Source: Candidatus Cryptoclostridium obscurum (GTDB taxonomy: Bacteria > Bacillota > Dehalobacteriia > UBA7702). From it: DNA of 40,111 bases. Of the stretch, positions 32,131 to 40,027 are shown piece after piece. The number at the start of each line of letters is the position of its first letter. Position 1 is the first letter of the stretch. A model generated the notes under the pieces. The model was given only the letters and a program-made list of their open reading frames with translations, made no database searches and was not told the DNA's origin. The stretch is taken from positions 1 through 40,111 of the forward strand of contig CAJFVQ010000091.1 of the NCBI GenBank assembly GCA_904420535.1, given 5' to 3'. A program made the position numbers and the translations under genes.

Positions 32131-33564
32131 TTACATTGCTTCGATTTTATCCAAAAGTTCGCGGTCAATGCCCTGTTCTACGAAAATATCTTTGATTTTG
32201 TTGAGAACTTCCTGGTCGCAGACGGGGGCTTTTTCCTGATATGCTTCCATCAGTTGGGCATAGCGTTTTTCAATATTCAATTCATATTGATGAGCTGCAT
32301 CTTGAACATTCCCGCGGGAGCAAAGGGTCGGCGCCAAAGGTTCTGTATGGCAATATTGGAAGGTATGATCTTTGGTTAAATATTCGCCATCATGACCGAC
32401 TTCGTCGATGAGATCCAAAGGAATGGTATCTTCATTGATGTCAAATTCTCTGAGATATCTCAATACATAGCGAACCACTTCAAAGTCAGAAATTACTTTT
32501 TCATAGGAAGTGTATGCATATCCATCGAGAATCCCTGCGGAGTGGATAATGAAGTTGACTTCATTCTGGCAACAAGCGAGGAACGTCATATAAGCTTCGA
32601 TTCCTGCCTGGGTATCGACGACTTTAGAATCGGTGAGAGCGCCGCCGGCACGGCTGGGAAGTTGATAGAATTTAGCCATTTGACCAAGGTATCTGTAGCA
32701 CAAAGCACCTTCAGGAGCACCGATGGCAATCTGTCCGGTCTTCATATCTGCTGTGGTAGACTGGGAGCCCATAACTACGGGAGTTCCGGGACGAACCATT
32801 TGAGCCAGAGCAATGGTTGCCAATGCTTCGGCAGTGCTCATGGCGATAGTGCCGGCAAGAGTCACAGGGGATGTAGAACCTGCCATATCACAGGGGGCGA
32901 TGACGATGGGTTGGCCGTATTCGGCAAATTTGATCAATACGTCGGTCATCATGACGTCGAGTTGCAACGGTGTGTTGGCATTGACGATGGTAATCAGATG
33001 AGGATGGCGGAGCAATTCTTCTTTTCCACCGTAAGCTACTTCTGCGGCTTTTAACATGGCATCCATGTATTCTTCTTTCCCGGCGACGCAGAACATGGCT
33101 TTGTCGGAATGGGTGTAGGTAGCATAGAACATGGAAAGGCAGGAAGAAGGAATGGGGACGTCAAAGGGTTGTACCATCAAACCGCCGTCTACATGAAAAT
33201 CATCATTGGCATGGAACAATTTGGCGTAGTTGACGTAATCTTCAATGGTAGCTTGACGTTTGACTCCGTTTTTATCGGCAATGTGGGCACAGCCATAAAG
33301 CGGTGCCGGATTGACATTACTGCCGCCAATTACGATATTATGTTTGGGGTTTCTTGCATACAAGGTAAAGGTAGAGGGGGCTTTTCTGACCCAATACATC
33401 AACTGTTCTTCTGTGAAGTAAGCAACGTTACCTTCGACTCTGATGCCGTGATCTTTTAAAATTTCGATGGCTTTGGGATTATGATACTTCATCCCGGTTC
33501 TTTCCAGCATGCGCATACTGGCTTCATGGATTTTCTGCAATCTTTCTCTGCTTACGTAGTTCAT
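32131..33564 (-). CDS. MttB superfamily methyltransferase (non-pyrrolysine, quaternary amine type)
   Basis: A 477-residue TIM-barrel protein of the trimethylamine methyltransferase MttB family. Visible family patches are RMLERTGMKYHNPKAIEIL near the start, VMGSQSTTADMKTGQIAIGAPE, and PSRAGGALTDSKVVDTQAG. The frame is open with no internal TAG, so it is not the pyrrolysine-containing trimethylamine enzyme. Such proteins (MtgB, MtpB, MtcB) demethylate glycine betaine, proline betaine or carnitine, passing the methyl to a corrinoid protein. It lies 54 bp after a BCCT transporter gene, strongly indicating a betaine-like substrate. No corrinoid protein, RamA or MtqA-type partner is encoded in the window, so partners must lie elsewhere. 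Confidence 0.88.
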   Translation of the reverse strand: MNYVSRERLQKIHEASMRMLERTGMKYHNPKAIEILKDHGIRVEGNVAYFTEEQLMYWVRKAPSTFTLYARNPKHNIVIGGSNVNPAPLYGCAHIADKNGVKRQATIEDYVNYAKLFHANDDFHVDGGLMVQPFDVPIPSSCLSMFYATYTHSDKAMFCVAGKEEYMDAMLKAAEVAYGGKEELLRHPHLITIVNANTPLQLDVMMTDVLIKFAEYGQPIVIAPCDMAGSTSPVTLAGTIAMSTAEALATIALAQMVRPGTPVVMGSQSTTADMKTGQIAIGAPEGALCYRYLGQMAKFYQLPSRAGGALTDSKVVDTQAGIEAYMTFLACCQNEVNFIIHSAGILDGYAYTSYEKVISDFEVVRYVLRYLREFDINEDTIPLDLIDEVGHDGEYLTKDHTFQYCHTEPLAPTLCSRGNVQDAAHQYELNIEKRYAQLMEAYQEKAPVCDQEVLNKIKDIFVEQGIDRELLDKIEAM

Positions 33565-33618
33565 ATTGGATTCTCCTTTATTTAATATATTTATTGTTAT
33601 CTCTTATTCATTTCCATA

Positions 33619-35253
33619 TTATTCATTTGCAGCTTTGGCGGGAATCGTAGCTTCGCTTGTTTCTCCGAGCTCTTCTTGAAGTAGTTCGGATTTTTCTTCC
33701 TCTGTTAATGTCATATCATATTTGCTGCGTTGCCGCATGCTCTTAATATAGGATACTGCCATGACCAGCAGTAAGGCCAGAATCGGTAGGCCGCAAACGA
33801 CAGAGGCTGTTTGTAATGCACCGAGACCGCCGCTGAATAACAGGATAAACGCAGTCAATCCAATGATCAGCCCCCAATAAATTTTTAAAATATTAGAGGA
33901 ACTTTTCGATAATGCGCCTTCCTTCAAATATTCGGCCTTGGTACTCATATCGGACAAAGTGAAGACCATCGCATTGACCATTGTGGTAATGGAGATGATG
34001 ATGGCGATAAATACCAGAGCGAACAGGACCGGAGTCAGGGGGAGGTTCTTTACATAGGCAAATAATGCTACAGGAGCACCCCACTCCGCGATGTCGGCGG
34101 CGATATTGGATCCTGCCATTTCCATCTGAATGGAGGAACTGCCGAAGATCCCGAACCAGGCAATGGCAAAAATCGTAGGAGCGATGAGGTTGACCAGAAC
34201 AAATTGGCGAATGGTACGACCTTGGGCCAATTTGATCAAAAAGATTCCTACCACAGGAGCAAAGGACAACCACCAAGCCCAATAAAAGATGGACCAGCTT
34301 CCAACCCATCCTGTTTCCTTGACAGGTTCTAGATAGAAAGATTCAGGAATTAAAAAGGCGAAATATTGGCCAATGGCAGAGGTCGTATTGTTGAGAATAA
34401 ATAAGGTTCCGCCGAAGATAAATGCCCACACCATCAAGGCAAAATAGACGTACATATTAAAATGGCTGGCTGGCTTGATCCCTTTTTGCAGCCCTGTACA
34501 GGCAGTGCTGATGGCTAAAATTAAAACGACGCCGATGAAGAAAATGGATATGAGATTATCGCTGATATTGGTGCCAAATACATAGTTGACGCCGGTACAG
34601 AATTGGGATACCCCAAAACCAAGGGAGGTTCCCATGCCGCCTAAAATGGCGAACATGCAGAGACCGTTGACCAATTTCCCGATGATCCCTTCGCTGCGAT
34701 CACCGATAAGAGGATAAAGGCTAGAGCTGATGCTAAAGCGGCGTTTCCCGTTGAGGATGATAAAGGCACAGCAAAGACCTGCCGCAGTATAAATGGCATA
34801 AGGATGGATTCCCCAATGCAAGAAATTAAATTTTAATGCACCTTCGGCGGCGTCAGCGCTGTAAGGTTCCCAACCGGTAAAGGTCGGTGGTGTGACAAGA
34901 TTATTGATGGGTTCTCCCACGGACCAGTAGACAATGCCAATGGCGATACCCGAGATTAAAGTGACGAAAAACCAACTGACAAAGGACATTGTGGGTTTGG
35001 CGTTTTTTCCACCGAGCTTGATATTTCCGTATTTGCTGAATGCAGCCCAAAAACAAAATGCAATCAGTAAAGAAACCCCGAAAGCGTAAAACCAACTAAA
35101 ATACTTTGTTGTAAAGGAAAAGGCCGCGTTCGACGCGTTACTAAACGCCTCGGGAGCCACTGCTCCAAAAATTACAGCCGCCAGAATCAGTATCGTCGGC
35201 AATAAAAACGCCGGCTTGTCGATGATTCCGAGGACTCCTTTTTTCTTCTCCAT
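33619..35253 (-). CDS. BCCT family betaine/carnitine/choline transporter
   Basis: A 544-residue membrane protein with 12 predicted helices. The BCCT hallmark SIFYWAWWLSFAPVVG followed by GRTIRQFV is intact, and the substrate-region Trp residues are present (WAWW, WSVGEP). The Gly-rich helix reads GGMGTSLGFGVSQF instead of the Na+-coupled BetP form GMGIGLMFYG, hinting at a CaiT-like exchanger or a different ion coupling; that point is uncertain. Long charged N- and C-tails, as in BetP osmosensors, are absent apart from a 35-residue acidic end. It precedes mttB in one transcript under a sigma-54 promoter, so it imports the methyltransferase substrate. Confidence 0.93.
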   Translation of the reverse strand: MEKKKGVLGIIDKPAFLLPTILILAAVIFGAVAPEAFSNASNAAFSFTTKYFSWFYAFGVSLLIAFCFWAAFSKYGNIKLGGKNAKPTMSFVSWFFVTLISGIAIGIVYWSVGEPINNLVTPPTFTGWEPYSADAAEGALKFNFLHWGIHPYAIYTAAGLCCAFIILNGKRRFSISSSLYPLIGDRSEGIIGKLVNGLCMFAILGGMGTSLGFGVSQFCTGVNYVFGTNISDNLISIFFIGVVLILAISTACTGLQKGIKPASHFNMYVYFALMVWAFIFGGTLFILNNTTSAIGQYFAFLIPESFYLEPVKETGWVGSWSIFYWAWWLSFAPVVGIFLIKLAQGRTIRQFVLVNLIAPTIFAIAWFGIFGSSSIQMEMAGSNIAADIAEWGAPVALFAYVKNLPLTPVLFALVFIAIIISITTMVNAMVFTLSDMSTKAEYLKEGALSKSSSNILKIYWGLIIGLTAFILLFSGGLGALQTASVVCGLPILALLLVMAVSYIKSMRQRSKYDMTLTEEEKSELLQEELGETSEATIPAKAANE

Positions 35254-35309
35254 AAAGAATAACCCTCCGTTCTATTTTTTAATCCGCGATCGCTATGTTT
35301 CTTTATAAA

Positions 35310-35324
35310 GCAAGGTTCGTGCCA
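35310..35324 (-). promoter_or_regulatory. Sigma-54 (-24/-12) promoter of the BCCT-mttB operon
   Basis: Reading leftward, TGGCACG-AACC-TTGCT matches the sigma-54 consensus TGGCACG-N4-TTGCW without a mismatch. The predicted start near 35298 leaves a 45-nt leader to the BCCT ATG. Confidence 0.9.
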
Positions 35325-35450
35325 AAATTATTATTTTAGGTTGAATTTTTTTCATTTTGTAAGTTTTAACAATAAAACCCCAGATTAGAGCCGTGAAAAA
35401 ATCAAAAAGTTTTCTTTTGAAAAAATTTTGTTTTGTTGTGGCCAATGGGG

Positions 35451-35492
35451 ATGCAAAAAAAAATTGCATTAATTTTTATCGTGTGATATACT
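35451..35492 (+). promoter_or_regulatory. Possible promoter of the activator with an ATGCAA repeat
   Basis: TTGCAT (35464-35469), 17 bp, TATACT (35487-35492). The -35 is part of an inverted repeat ATGCAA-N7-TTGCAT (35451-35469), which shares the TTGCA core of the 43-bp palindrome downstream. The -35 match is weak. Confidence 0.4.
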
Positions 35493-35585
35493 TTATTTCT
35501 AGAAATGACAAGATTTTATGGCGTATTTTTCAGGCATTTTATTGTCAATCTGTGTATAAATATTTTTCTTGTATTTATAAAAATA

Positions 35586-35628
35586 GATACGCAAATAATT
35601 TTTGCATTGCAAAAATTATTTGCGTATC
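35586..35628. repeat. Perfect 43-bp palindrome upstream of the sigma-54 activator gene
   Basis: Two 21-bp arms (beginning GATACGCAAATAATTT and its complement) surround one T at 35607, with no mismatch. It ends just before the ribosome binding site GGGGTGAG and the ATG at 35642. It may be the enhancer for the BCCT promoter about 260-320 bp away, an autoregulatory operator, or a hairpin in the activator mRNA. Confidence 0.85.
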
Positions 35629-35641
35629 ATGGGGTGAGACG

Positions 35642-37321
35642 ATGAAAATCAGTGATTTAAAATTATTGGAGACAATGCTAAACCAGGCTTTTTACGGTCT
35701 GATTGTTGCAACGGAAATAGGGAATCTGGTTTATGTGAATCATGATATCTCTGATGATTTGGGTATGAATGCCACCGAATTTCTTCGACAATTTCCACCG
35801 TTAAAAACGGAGTGCCCTTTTTTCTTAAAAGATTATATGATTGAAAAAACGAAGTTTCAAAATGGAGATGAAACGTATTACGTTTACTATATTTTTTCAA
35901 ATGATCGGCAGAAGGCGTTGCTAGCCGAAAATATGGGATTGCGAAAAATGCTGGATGAAATTGACAATGGCGTTATCTTTTCCGATCCTGATGGCATTAT
36001 CCGTGTCTATAATCGATCCCATTCTCAGCTGGACGGTTTGGAACAGCAAGAAGTGTTGGGAAAACATCTGAATGATGTTTATTCCAGCGAACAGCATACC
36101 AAGGTTCTTCATTCTAGAAAAGCCATCCATAGCAAATATCATCATTATATTACCGGAGACAACCGGGACATTTTTTGTGTTACTGGTACGTATCCCCTGA
36201 TTCATGAAGTCACTGGTGAAATATTGGGAGTTTATTCCGTGGAACGGGATCTCAGCGTGATTCAGATGCTATTACAAAAAGTGACTCGCTTGGAAGAGGA
36301 AGCTACGAAAAACTCTGTTCAAAACAATACGGCTTATCGGTTTCAAAATATTCTTGGAGAAAGCGCGCTGTTGAAAGAGGCCATCAATAATTCCAAATTA
36401 TTCGCGGCCTCCCAATCTCCAATTTTGATTTATGGAGAAACCGGTACAGGAAAAGAACTTTTTGCCCAAAGCATTCACAATGAGTCTCCCAATTTTAAAG
36501 AACCTTTTGTGGCCATTAATTGCGGCGCTGTTCCGGAAAACCTGATTGAGAGTATGCTATTTGGCAGTGTGAAAGGGGCTTATACCGGTGCCGTAAATCA
36601 GCAGGGGCTTCTTCTCTCGGCAAAACACGGAACGCTGTTTTTAGATGAGATCAATTCTATGCCTTTGGCCATGCAGACAAAGCTTCTCCGGGCACTCCAG
36701 GAACGCAAAGTACGCCCTGTAGGCAGTGATAAAGAACTGCCCATTCATTGCCGCATCATCAGCTCCTGTAATGTAGAACCTGATACCTGCCTTGCAGAAG
36801 GTGTATTCCGTAAAGACCTTTATTATCGTTTGGCTATGATGCGGGTCAATATCCCCCCGTTGCGGCAACGGGGGGATGATCCTGTGCTTCTTGCGAATCA
36901 TTTCGTGAAAAAGTACGTCAATCTTTACCGTAAGAAATTCAACGGTTTTTCCGAGGAATTCCTTGATTTTCTCCGTTCTTATGATTGGCCCGGCAACGTA
37001 CGGGAATTGGAGTTTATTGTAGAGGGATGCGTTGCCATGATGCAGCGGGACGAAACTATGTTAGATGTTCACCATCTCCCCGACAATATTAAAAATAATC
37101 GGAGCAGCAGGATTTCGGTGAAAAAACAAACAGAAGATCGTTGTTCTTCTCTTGCTGAAGCTTTATCTCAATGTGAGCGGGAAACCGTTCTCCAAGCGTT
37201 GGCGTACCGCCATTGGAATATTACCCAGGCAGCAAAGGATTTAAAAATTCATCGACAAAATTTACAGTATCGCATTCGCAAGCTTGGGATTCAGAAAAAT
37301 CTCGAATCCCAAGGCGAATGA
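35642..37321 (+). CDS. Sigma-54 dependent transcriptional activator with PAS domains
   Basis: About 559 residues. N-terminal PAS-like sensor segments (LNQAFYGLIVATEIGNLVYVN at about 14-34 and MLDEIDNGVIFSDPDGIIRVYN at about 104-125) precede an AAA+ domain with Walker A GETGTGKE (near 264), the sigma-54 contact loop GAYTGA (near 313) and Walker B GTLFLDEI. The C-terminal Fis-type helix-turn-helix is WNITQAAKDLKIHRQNLQYRI. I start at ATG 35642 with GGGGTGAG upstream. It diverges from the BCCT-mttB operon, whose promoter is sigma-54 type, so it almost certainly activates it. The PAS ligand may be the amine or its product. Confidence 0.92.
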   Translation: MKISDLKLLETMLNQAFYGLIVATEIGNLVYVNHDISDDLGMNATEFLRQFPPLKTECPFFLKDYMIEKTKFQNGDETYYVYYIFSNDRQKALLAENMGLRKMLDEIDNGVIFSDPDGIIRVYNRSHSQLDGLEQQEVLGKHLNDVYSSEQHTKVLHSRKAIHSKYHHYITGDNRDIFCVTGTYPLIHEVTGEILGVYSVERDLSVIQMLLQKVTRLEEEATKNSVQNNTAYRFQNILGESALLKEAINNSKLFAASQSPILIYGETGTGKELFAQSIHNESPNFKEPFVAINCGAVPENLIESMLFGSVKGAYTGAVNQQGLLLSAKHGTLFLDEINSMPLAMQTKLLRALQERKVRPVGSDKELPIHCRIISSCNVEPDTCLAEGVFRKDLYYRLAMMRVNIPPLRQRGDDPVLLANHFVKKYVNLYRKKFNGFSEEFLDFLRSYDWPGNVRELEFIVEGCVAMMQRDETMLDVHHLPDNIKNNRSSRISVKKQTEDRCSSLAEALSQCERETVLQALAYRHWNITQAAKDLKIHRQNLQYRIRKLGIQKNLESQGE

Positions 37322-37457
37322 GGAATTGCAAATATACTTTTGTTCCTATGAGACACGCTCTTTCTATTTTTTTCTGATTTTTTCTGTTTTTTTACGAATC
37401 CTTCGCTTTCTTTCTTCCAAAAAAAGAAAACACCTCTTTTTTGTAGATAAACCTTTG

Positions 37458-37472
37458 TGGTATGATTTTTGC
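37458..37472 (+). promoter_or_regulatory. Candidate sigma-54 promoter of the EamA gene
   Basis: TGGTATG-ATTT-TTGC has GG and GC at exactly the -24/-12 spacing and fits the degenerate form TGGYAYG-N4-TTGC. The predicted start near 37484 is just before AAGGAGG. A vegetative promoter using TATGAT (37461-37466) has no good -35 box. Confidence 0.6.
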
Positions 37473-37507
37473 GTTAATCATTAAAAGGTTTTTTAAGGAG
37501 GAATTTG

Positions 37508-38344
37508 ATGAAACTTTCCAAGGGTGATATTCTTATGGCAAGTGCAGCTTGCGCATGGGGATTTTCGTATATTTTTATGAAAATGGGCCTGGAGACGATT
37601 ACGCCCTTTCAAATGACTTTTTTGCGTTTTGGATTTGCATTTCCTGTGTTGTTGCTAATCTTTCGTAAAAAAGTTATACCTAATCGCCAAGAGTTAAAGT
37701 ACAGTGCGATTTTAGGATGCTTTGTTTTTGGCCTTACCGTTTTATACATGTATGGCTTAAAGACCACCGATGCTTCCACGGCGGGGTTCTTGGCTGGGAC
37801 GACGGTGGTATTGGTGCCGATACTGAATGCGATTCTGAAACGGAAAATTCCGGAAAAGAAAGTTTTTTTCGCTACGATTCTAGCTATTTGCGGTGTGGCA
37901 TTGATGTCGGTGAGCGATGGTCTTACCATGACGGTGGGCGCATGGCTTTGTATTGGCGGAGCCACCTGTTATGCCGTGCAAATTATTGTGACAGATCGTG
38001 CCCTTGGAGATAAGGGATCTTGCCGTGTGCTCGTCATCGGAGTTTGGCAGATGGCTTTTGCTGCTGTTCTTGGTGGGATCGCGGCTCTGTGTGTTGGCGA
38101 AACATCTCTTTCTCTCAATGGGGAAGGCTGGATTGCAGTATGGGGCTTGGCTTTGATCAGTAGTGCTTATGGATACACCGCTCAAACGATAGCCCAAAAA
38201 AGCGTGCGTCCGGAGCGCATCGGCTTTATCTATTCTTTGGAGCCCGTTTTTTGTGCGATCTTGGCCTTTCTCTTTTTCCACGAGATTATGTCCCTGAAGG
38301 AATTGTTTGGCGCGATCTTAATTTTCTTGAGTATCATTCTTTAG
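37508..38344 (+). CDS. DMT superfamily (EamA) transporter
   Basis: About 278 residues with ten predicted helices in two EamA repeats. The opening LMASAACAWGFSYIFMKMGL followed by TPFQMTFLRFGFAFPVLL is typical of EamA proteins, and the second repeat contains GAWLCIGGATCYAVQIIVTDR and ends SLEPVFCAILAFLFFHEIM. Family members export or import amino acids and other metabolites. I start at ATG 37508 with AAGGAGG 6 bp upstream (the ORF track adds a TTG before it). It follows the sigma-54 activator gene and has a -24/-12 promoter match, so it may export a product of quaternary amine breakdown. That role is inferred. Confidence 0.87.
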   Translation: MKLSKGDILMASAACAWGFSYIFMKMGLETITPFQMTFLRFGFAFPVLLLIFRKKVIPNRQELKYSAILGCFVFGLTVLYMYGLKTTDASTAGFLAGTTVVLVPILNAILKRKIPEKKVFFATILAICGVALMSVSDGLTMTVGAWLCIGGATCYAVQIIVTDRALGDKGSCRVLVIGVWQMAFAAVLGGIAALCVGETSLSLNGEGWIAVWGLALISSAYGYTAQTIAQKSVRPERIGFIYSLEPVFCAILAFLFFHEIMSLKELFGAILIFLSIIL

Positions 38345-38497
38345 ATGCTATTCGATATTGATAAAGGCTTTGCTTCGATGTCGTGGAGAAATATATCACC
38401 TACTTTTGGGGTCCATTTCCAATAAGGTTTTGTGTTGTTTTATGAACATATTTTATTGTAGTAAATATAGTAAGGATCAGAGATTTGGGGGATTAAA

Positions 38498-39280
38498 ATG
38501 AATGAGCGAGTGACCGGGATGTTTTTCAGTCCCACGAAAACAACAAAGAAAATCGTGGCGCAAATCACAAAAACTTTGAGCAAAGCATGGGAGATCAATT
38601 CTCGATCCATCGATCTGACGTTGCCCACGTCGCGGGAGGAAATTCCCTCCTTCGACCCACAGGAACTCGTCATTGTCGGTGCACCTGTTTATGGCGGCAG
38701 AGTTCCTGAAGTTGCCGCCAATTTTTTTAAAAAGCTCGATGGACGTGGTGCTAAGGCCGTTGCTACGGTGGTTTATGGAAACCGGGATTATGATGATGCA
38801 TTGTTAGAGTTGACGGAGCTTTTGGAGAGTGTTGGTTTCTCCGTGATTGCCGGGGGAGCGTTTGTTGGGGAGCATTCTTTCACGAAATCTGTCGCTGCGG
38901 GCCGTCCTGACGAACATGATTTGACAATTGCCGCAACTTTTGCCTTGCAAATTTTTGAAAAAATAGGGAAACAGGAAACAAATATTCCTCTGATTCCTGG
39001 AAAACATCCCTATAAGGCACCCATGGCAGAGCTTGGACTCCTTCCTAAAACTTCCGATGCCTGTATTGTTTGTAAAAAGTGTGCTCGTAATTGTCCCATG
39101 GGGATCATTGATATGAAGGATCCTCGCAATATTACAGAGGGATGTCTTGGCTGTTGCGCCTGCGTGAAGGGATGCCCTCAAAATGCCAAATACTTTGATT
39201 CGGAAACCTTTCTCCAATTCCGAACTCTTCTGGAGACGAACTGTTCCACTCGGAAAGAGCCACGGTTGTTTCTTTTTTGA
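38498..39280 (+). CDS. EFR1 family flavodoxin-ferredoxin protein
   Basis: A 260-residue redox protein. The N-terminal part is flavodoxin-like (GMFFSPTKTTKKIV with the FMN phosphate loop SPTKTT, then VIVGAPVYGGRVPEVA). The C-terminal part binds two [4Fe-4S] clusters: CIVCKKCARNC (Cys189, 192, 195, 199) and CLGCCACVKGC (Cys216, 219, 222, 226). This combination defines EFR1-type proteins, which are abundant in Clostridia and act as electron carriers of unknown partner. The ATG follows TTGGGGG. It is probably co-transcribed with the DUF3786 gene 23 bp downstream. Reductive activation of a corrinoid protein is one attractive but unproven job. Confidence 0.92.
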   Translation: MNERVTGMFFSPTKTTKKIVAQITKTLSKAWEINSRSIDLTLPTSREEIPSFDPQELVIVGAPVYGGRVPEVAANFFKKLDGRGAKAVATVVYGNRDYDDALLELTELLESVGFSVIAGGAFVGEHSFTKSVAAGRPDEHDLTIAATFALQIFEKIGKQETNIPLIPGKHPYKAPMAELGLLPKTSDACIVCKKCARNCPMGIIDMKDPRNITEGCLGCCACVKGCPQNAKYFDSETFLQFRTLLETNCSTRKEPRLFLF

Positions 39281-39303
39281 ATGTAATTTCAGGAGTACTG
39301 TTC

Positions 39304-39918
39304 ATGAACAATTATGATATAATTGTAGAAGAATCCAAAAAGCGATTTTTGCAATGGGATCAGAATAAAATGATTGAGAAATATTCTTTGAGGGCAGATT
39401 CAGAGTACCTTTACGTGTCTTTTTGTGATCGTCCCTATCGAATTCATCGCGGCACCGCAGCAGTGGAGCGAATGAACGGTGGAACATTTCTCGCAACGGG
39501 CTTCAACGAGGTAATGAGCATTTTTGATCTGCTGTGTTATGGTAAGGATGGTGCTGTTTTGTCAGGGCAATGGGTCTCTTTGGCAAAGCTTGCCCATCAT
39601 GTTCCGACGAGCTCCGGAAATAACAATATGTTTGCGGCATATGAAAAGCTGTTTGACCTTCATGTCAAAGGTCTGAGAGAGGCTCTTGATTTCTTCGGCT
39701 ATGAGCCTTTTTCTCCCGGCGATGTCGGCTGTGTGTTCCATGCTTTTCCCTGTTTGCCAATAGTGTTTCAATTTTGGCAAAGTGACGATGAATTTCCGCC
39801 TTCCATCAATTTTCTCTGGGACAGTCGTACATTGGACTTTATCCATTATGAAACCATTTTTTATATAGAGCACCATTGGCTGCAACAAATCGCTGAGGAA
39901 ATACAGGTGGCAAAGTAG
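39304..39918 (+). CDS. DUF3786 family protein
   Basis: About 204 residues, soluble, with segments typical of DUF3786: YLYVSFCDRPYRIHR early, EVMSIFDLLCYGKDG, SGQWVSLAKLAHHVPTS and FHAFPCLPIVFQFWQSDDEFP followed by SINFLWDSRTLDFI. DUF3786 genes are, as I recall, found in anaerobes with Wood-Ljungdahl or corrinoid methyl metabolism; the function is not known. ATG 39304 is chosen for AGGAG 9 bp upstream rather than the ORF-track start at 39277, which overlaps the EFR1 stop. It forms a two-gene unit with EFR1 and ends before a strong terminator. Confidence 0.82.
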   Translation: MNNYDIIVEESKKRFLQWDQNKMIEKYSLRADSEYLYVSFCDRPYRIHRGTAAVERMNGGTFLATGFNEVMSIFDLLCYGKDGAVLSGQWVSLAKLAHHVPTSSGNNNMFAAYEKLFDLHVKGLREALDFFGYEPFSPGDVGCVFHAFPCLPIVFQFWQSDDEFPPSINFLWDSRTLDFIHYETIFYIEHHWLQQIAEEIQVAK

Positions 39919-39989
39919 ATAATACCTGTCTGTAATTTTGTATTTTGCATAAAAGTTCTGTGATAAAATATTGGCTTTTTCAAGGAATA

Positions 39990-40027
39990 AAAAGAGACCC
40001 GAACTATTTTGTTCGGGTCTCTTTTTT
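39990..40027. terminator. Strong terminator after the EFR1-DUF3786 unit
   Basis: A perfect 15-bp stem AAAAGAGACCCGAAC and complement with loop TATTTT, followed by TT; the A/T stem base allows action in both directions. The remaining 84 bp of the window hold no gene that I recognise. Confidence 0.9.

Larger units (their letters stand above)
35254..35641. other. 388-bp regulatory region between BCCT operon and its activator
   Basis: No gene is seen. The A/T-rich region holds the leftward sigma-54 promoter, a smaller ATGCAA/TTGCAT inverted repeat, a possible vegetative promoter for the activator and a perfect 43-bp palindrome. The ORF-track extension of the activator to 35393 runs through all of these and is rejected. 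Confidence 0.75.

Noticed and set aside
31980-32379. Small plus-strand ORFs after the MetE-like gene
   Set aside because: They cross the bidirectional terminator and are antisense to mttB.
32131-33564. Pyrrolysine-containing trimethylamine methyltransferase
   Set aside because: The frame is continuous with no in-frame TAG and no pyl genes are present, so the quaternary-amine MttB type is preferred.
35586-35628. The 43-bp palindrome as a rho-independent terminator
   Set aside because: No T-run follows on the plus strand. On the minus strand the following sequence is T-rich, but no gene would be ended there, since the BCCT operon starts further left.
35393-35641. N-terminal extension of the sigma-54 activator in the ORF track
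   Set aside because: It runs through a promoter-like region and the 43-bp palindrome, has Lys/Phe/Asn-rich composition without family similarity, and a good RBS lies before ATG 35642.
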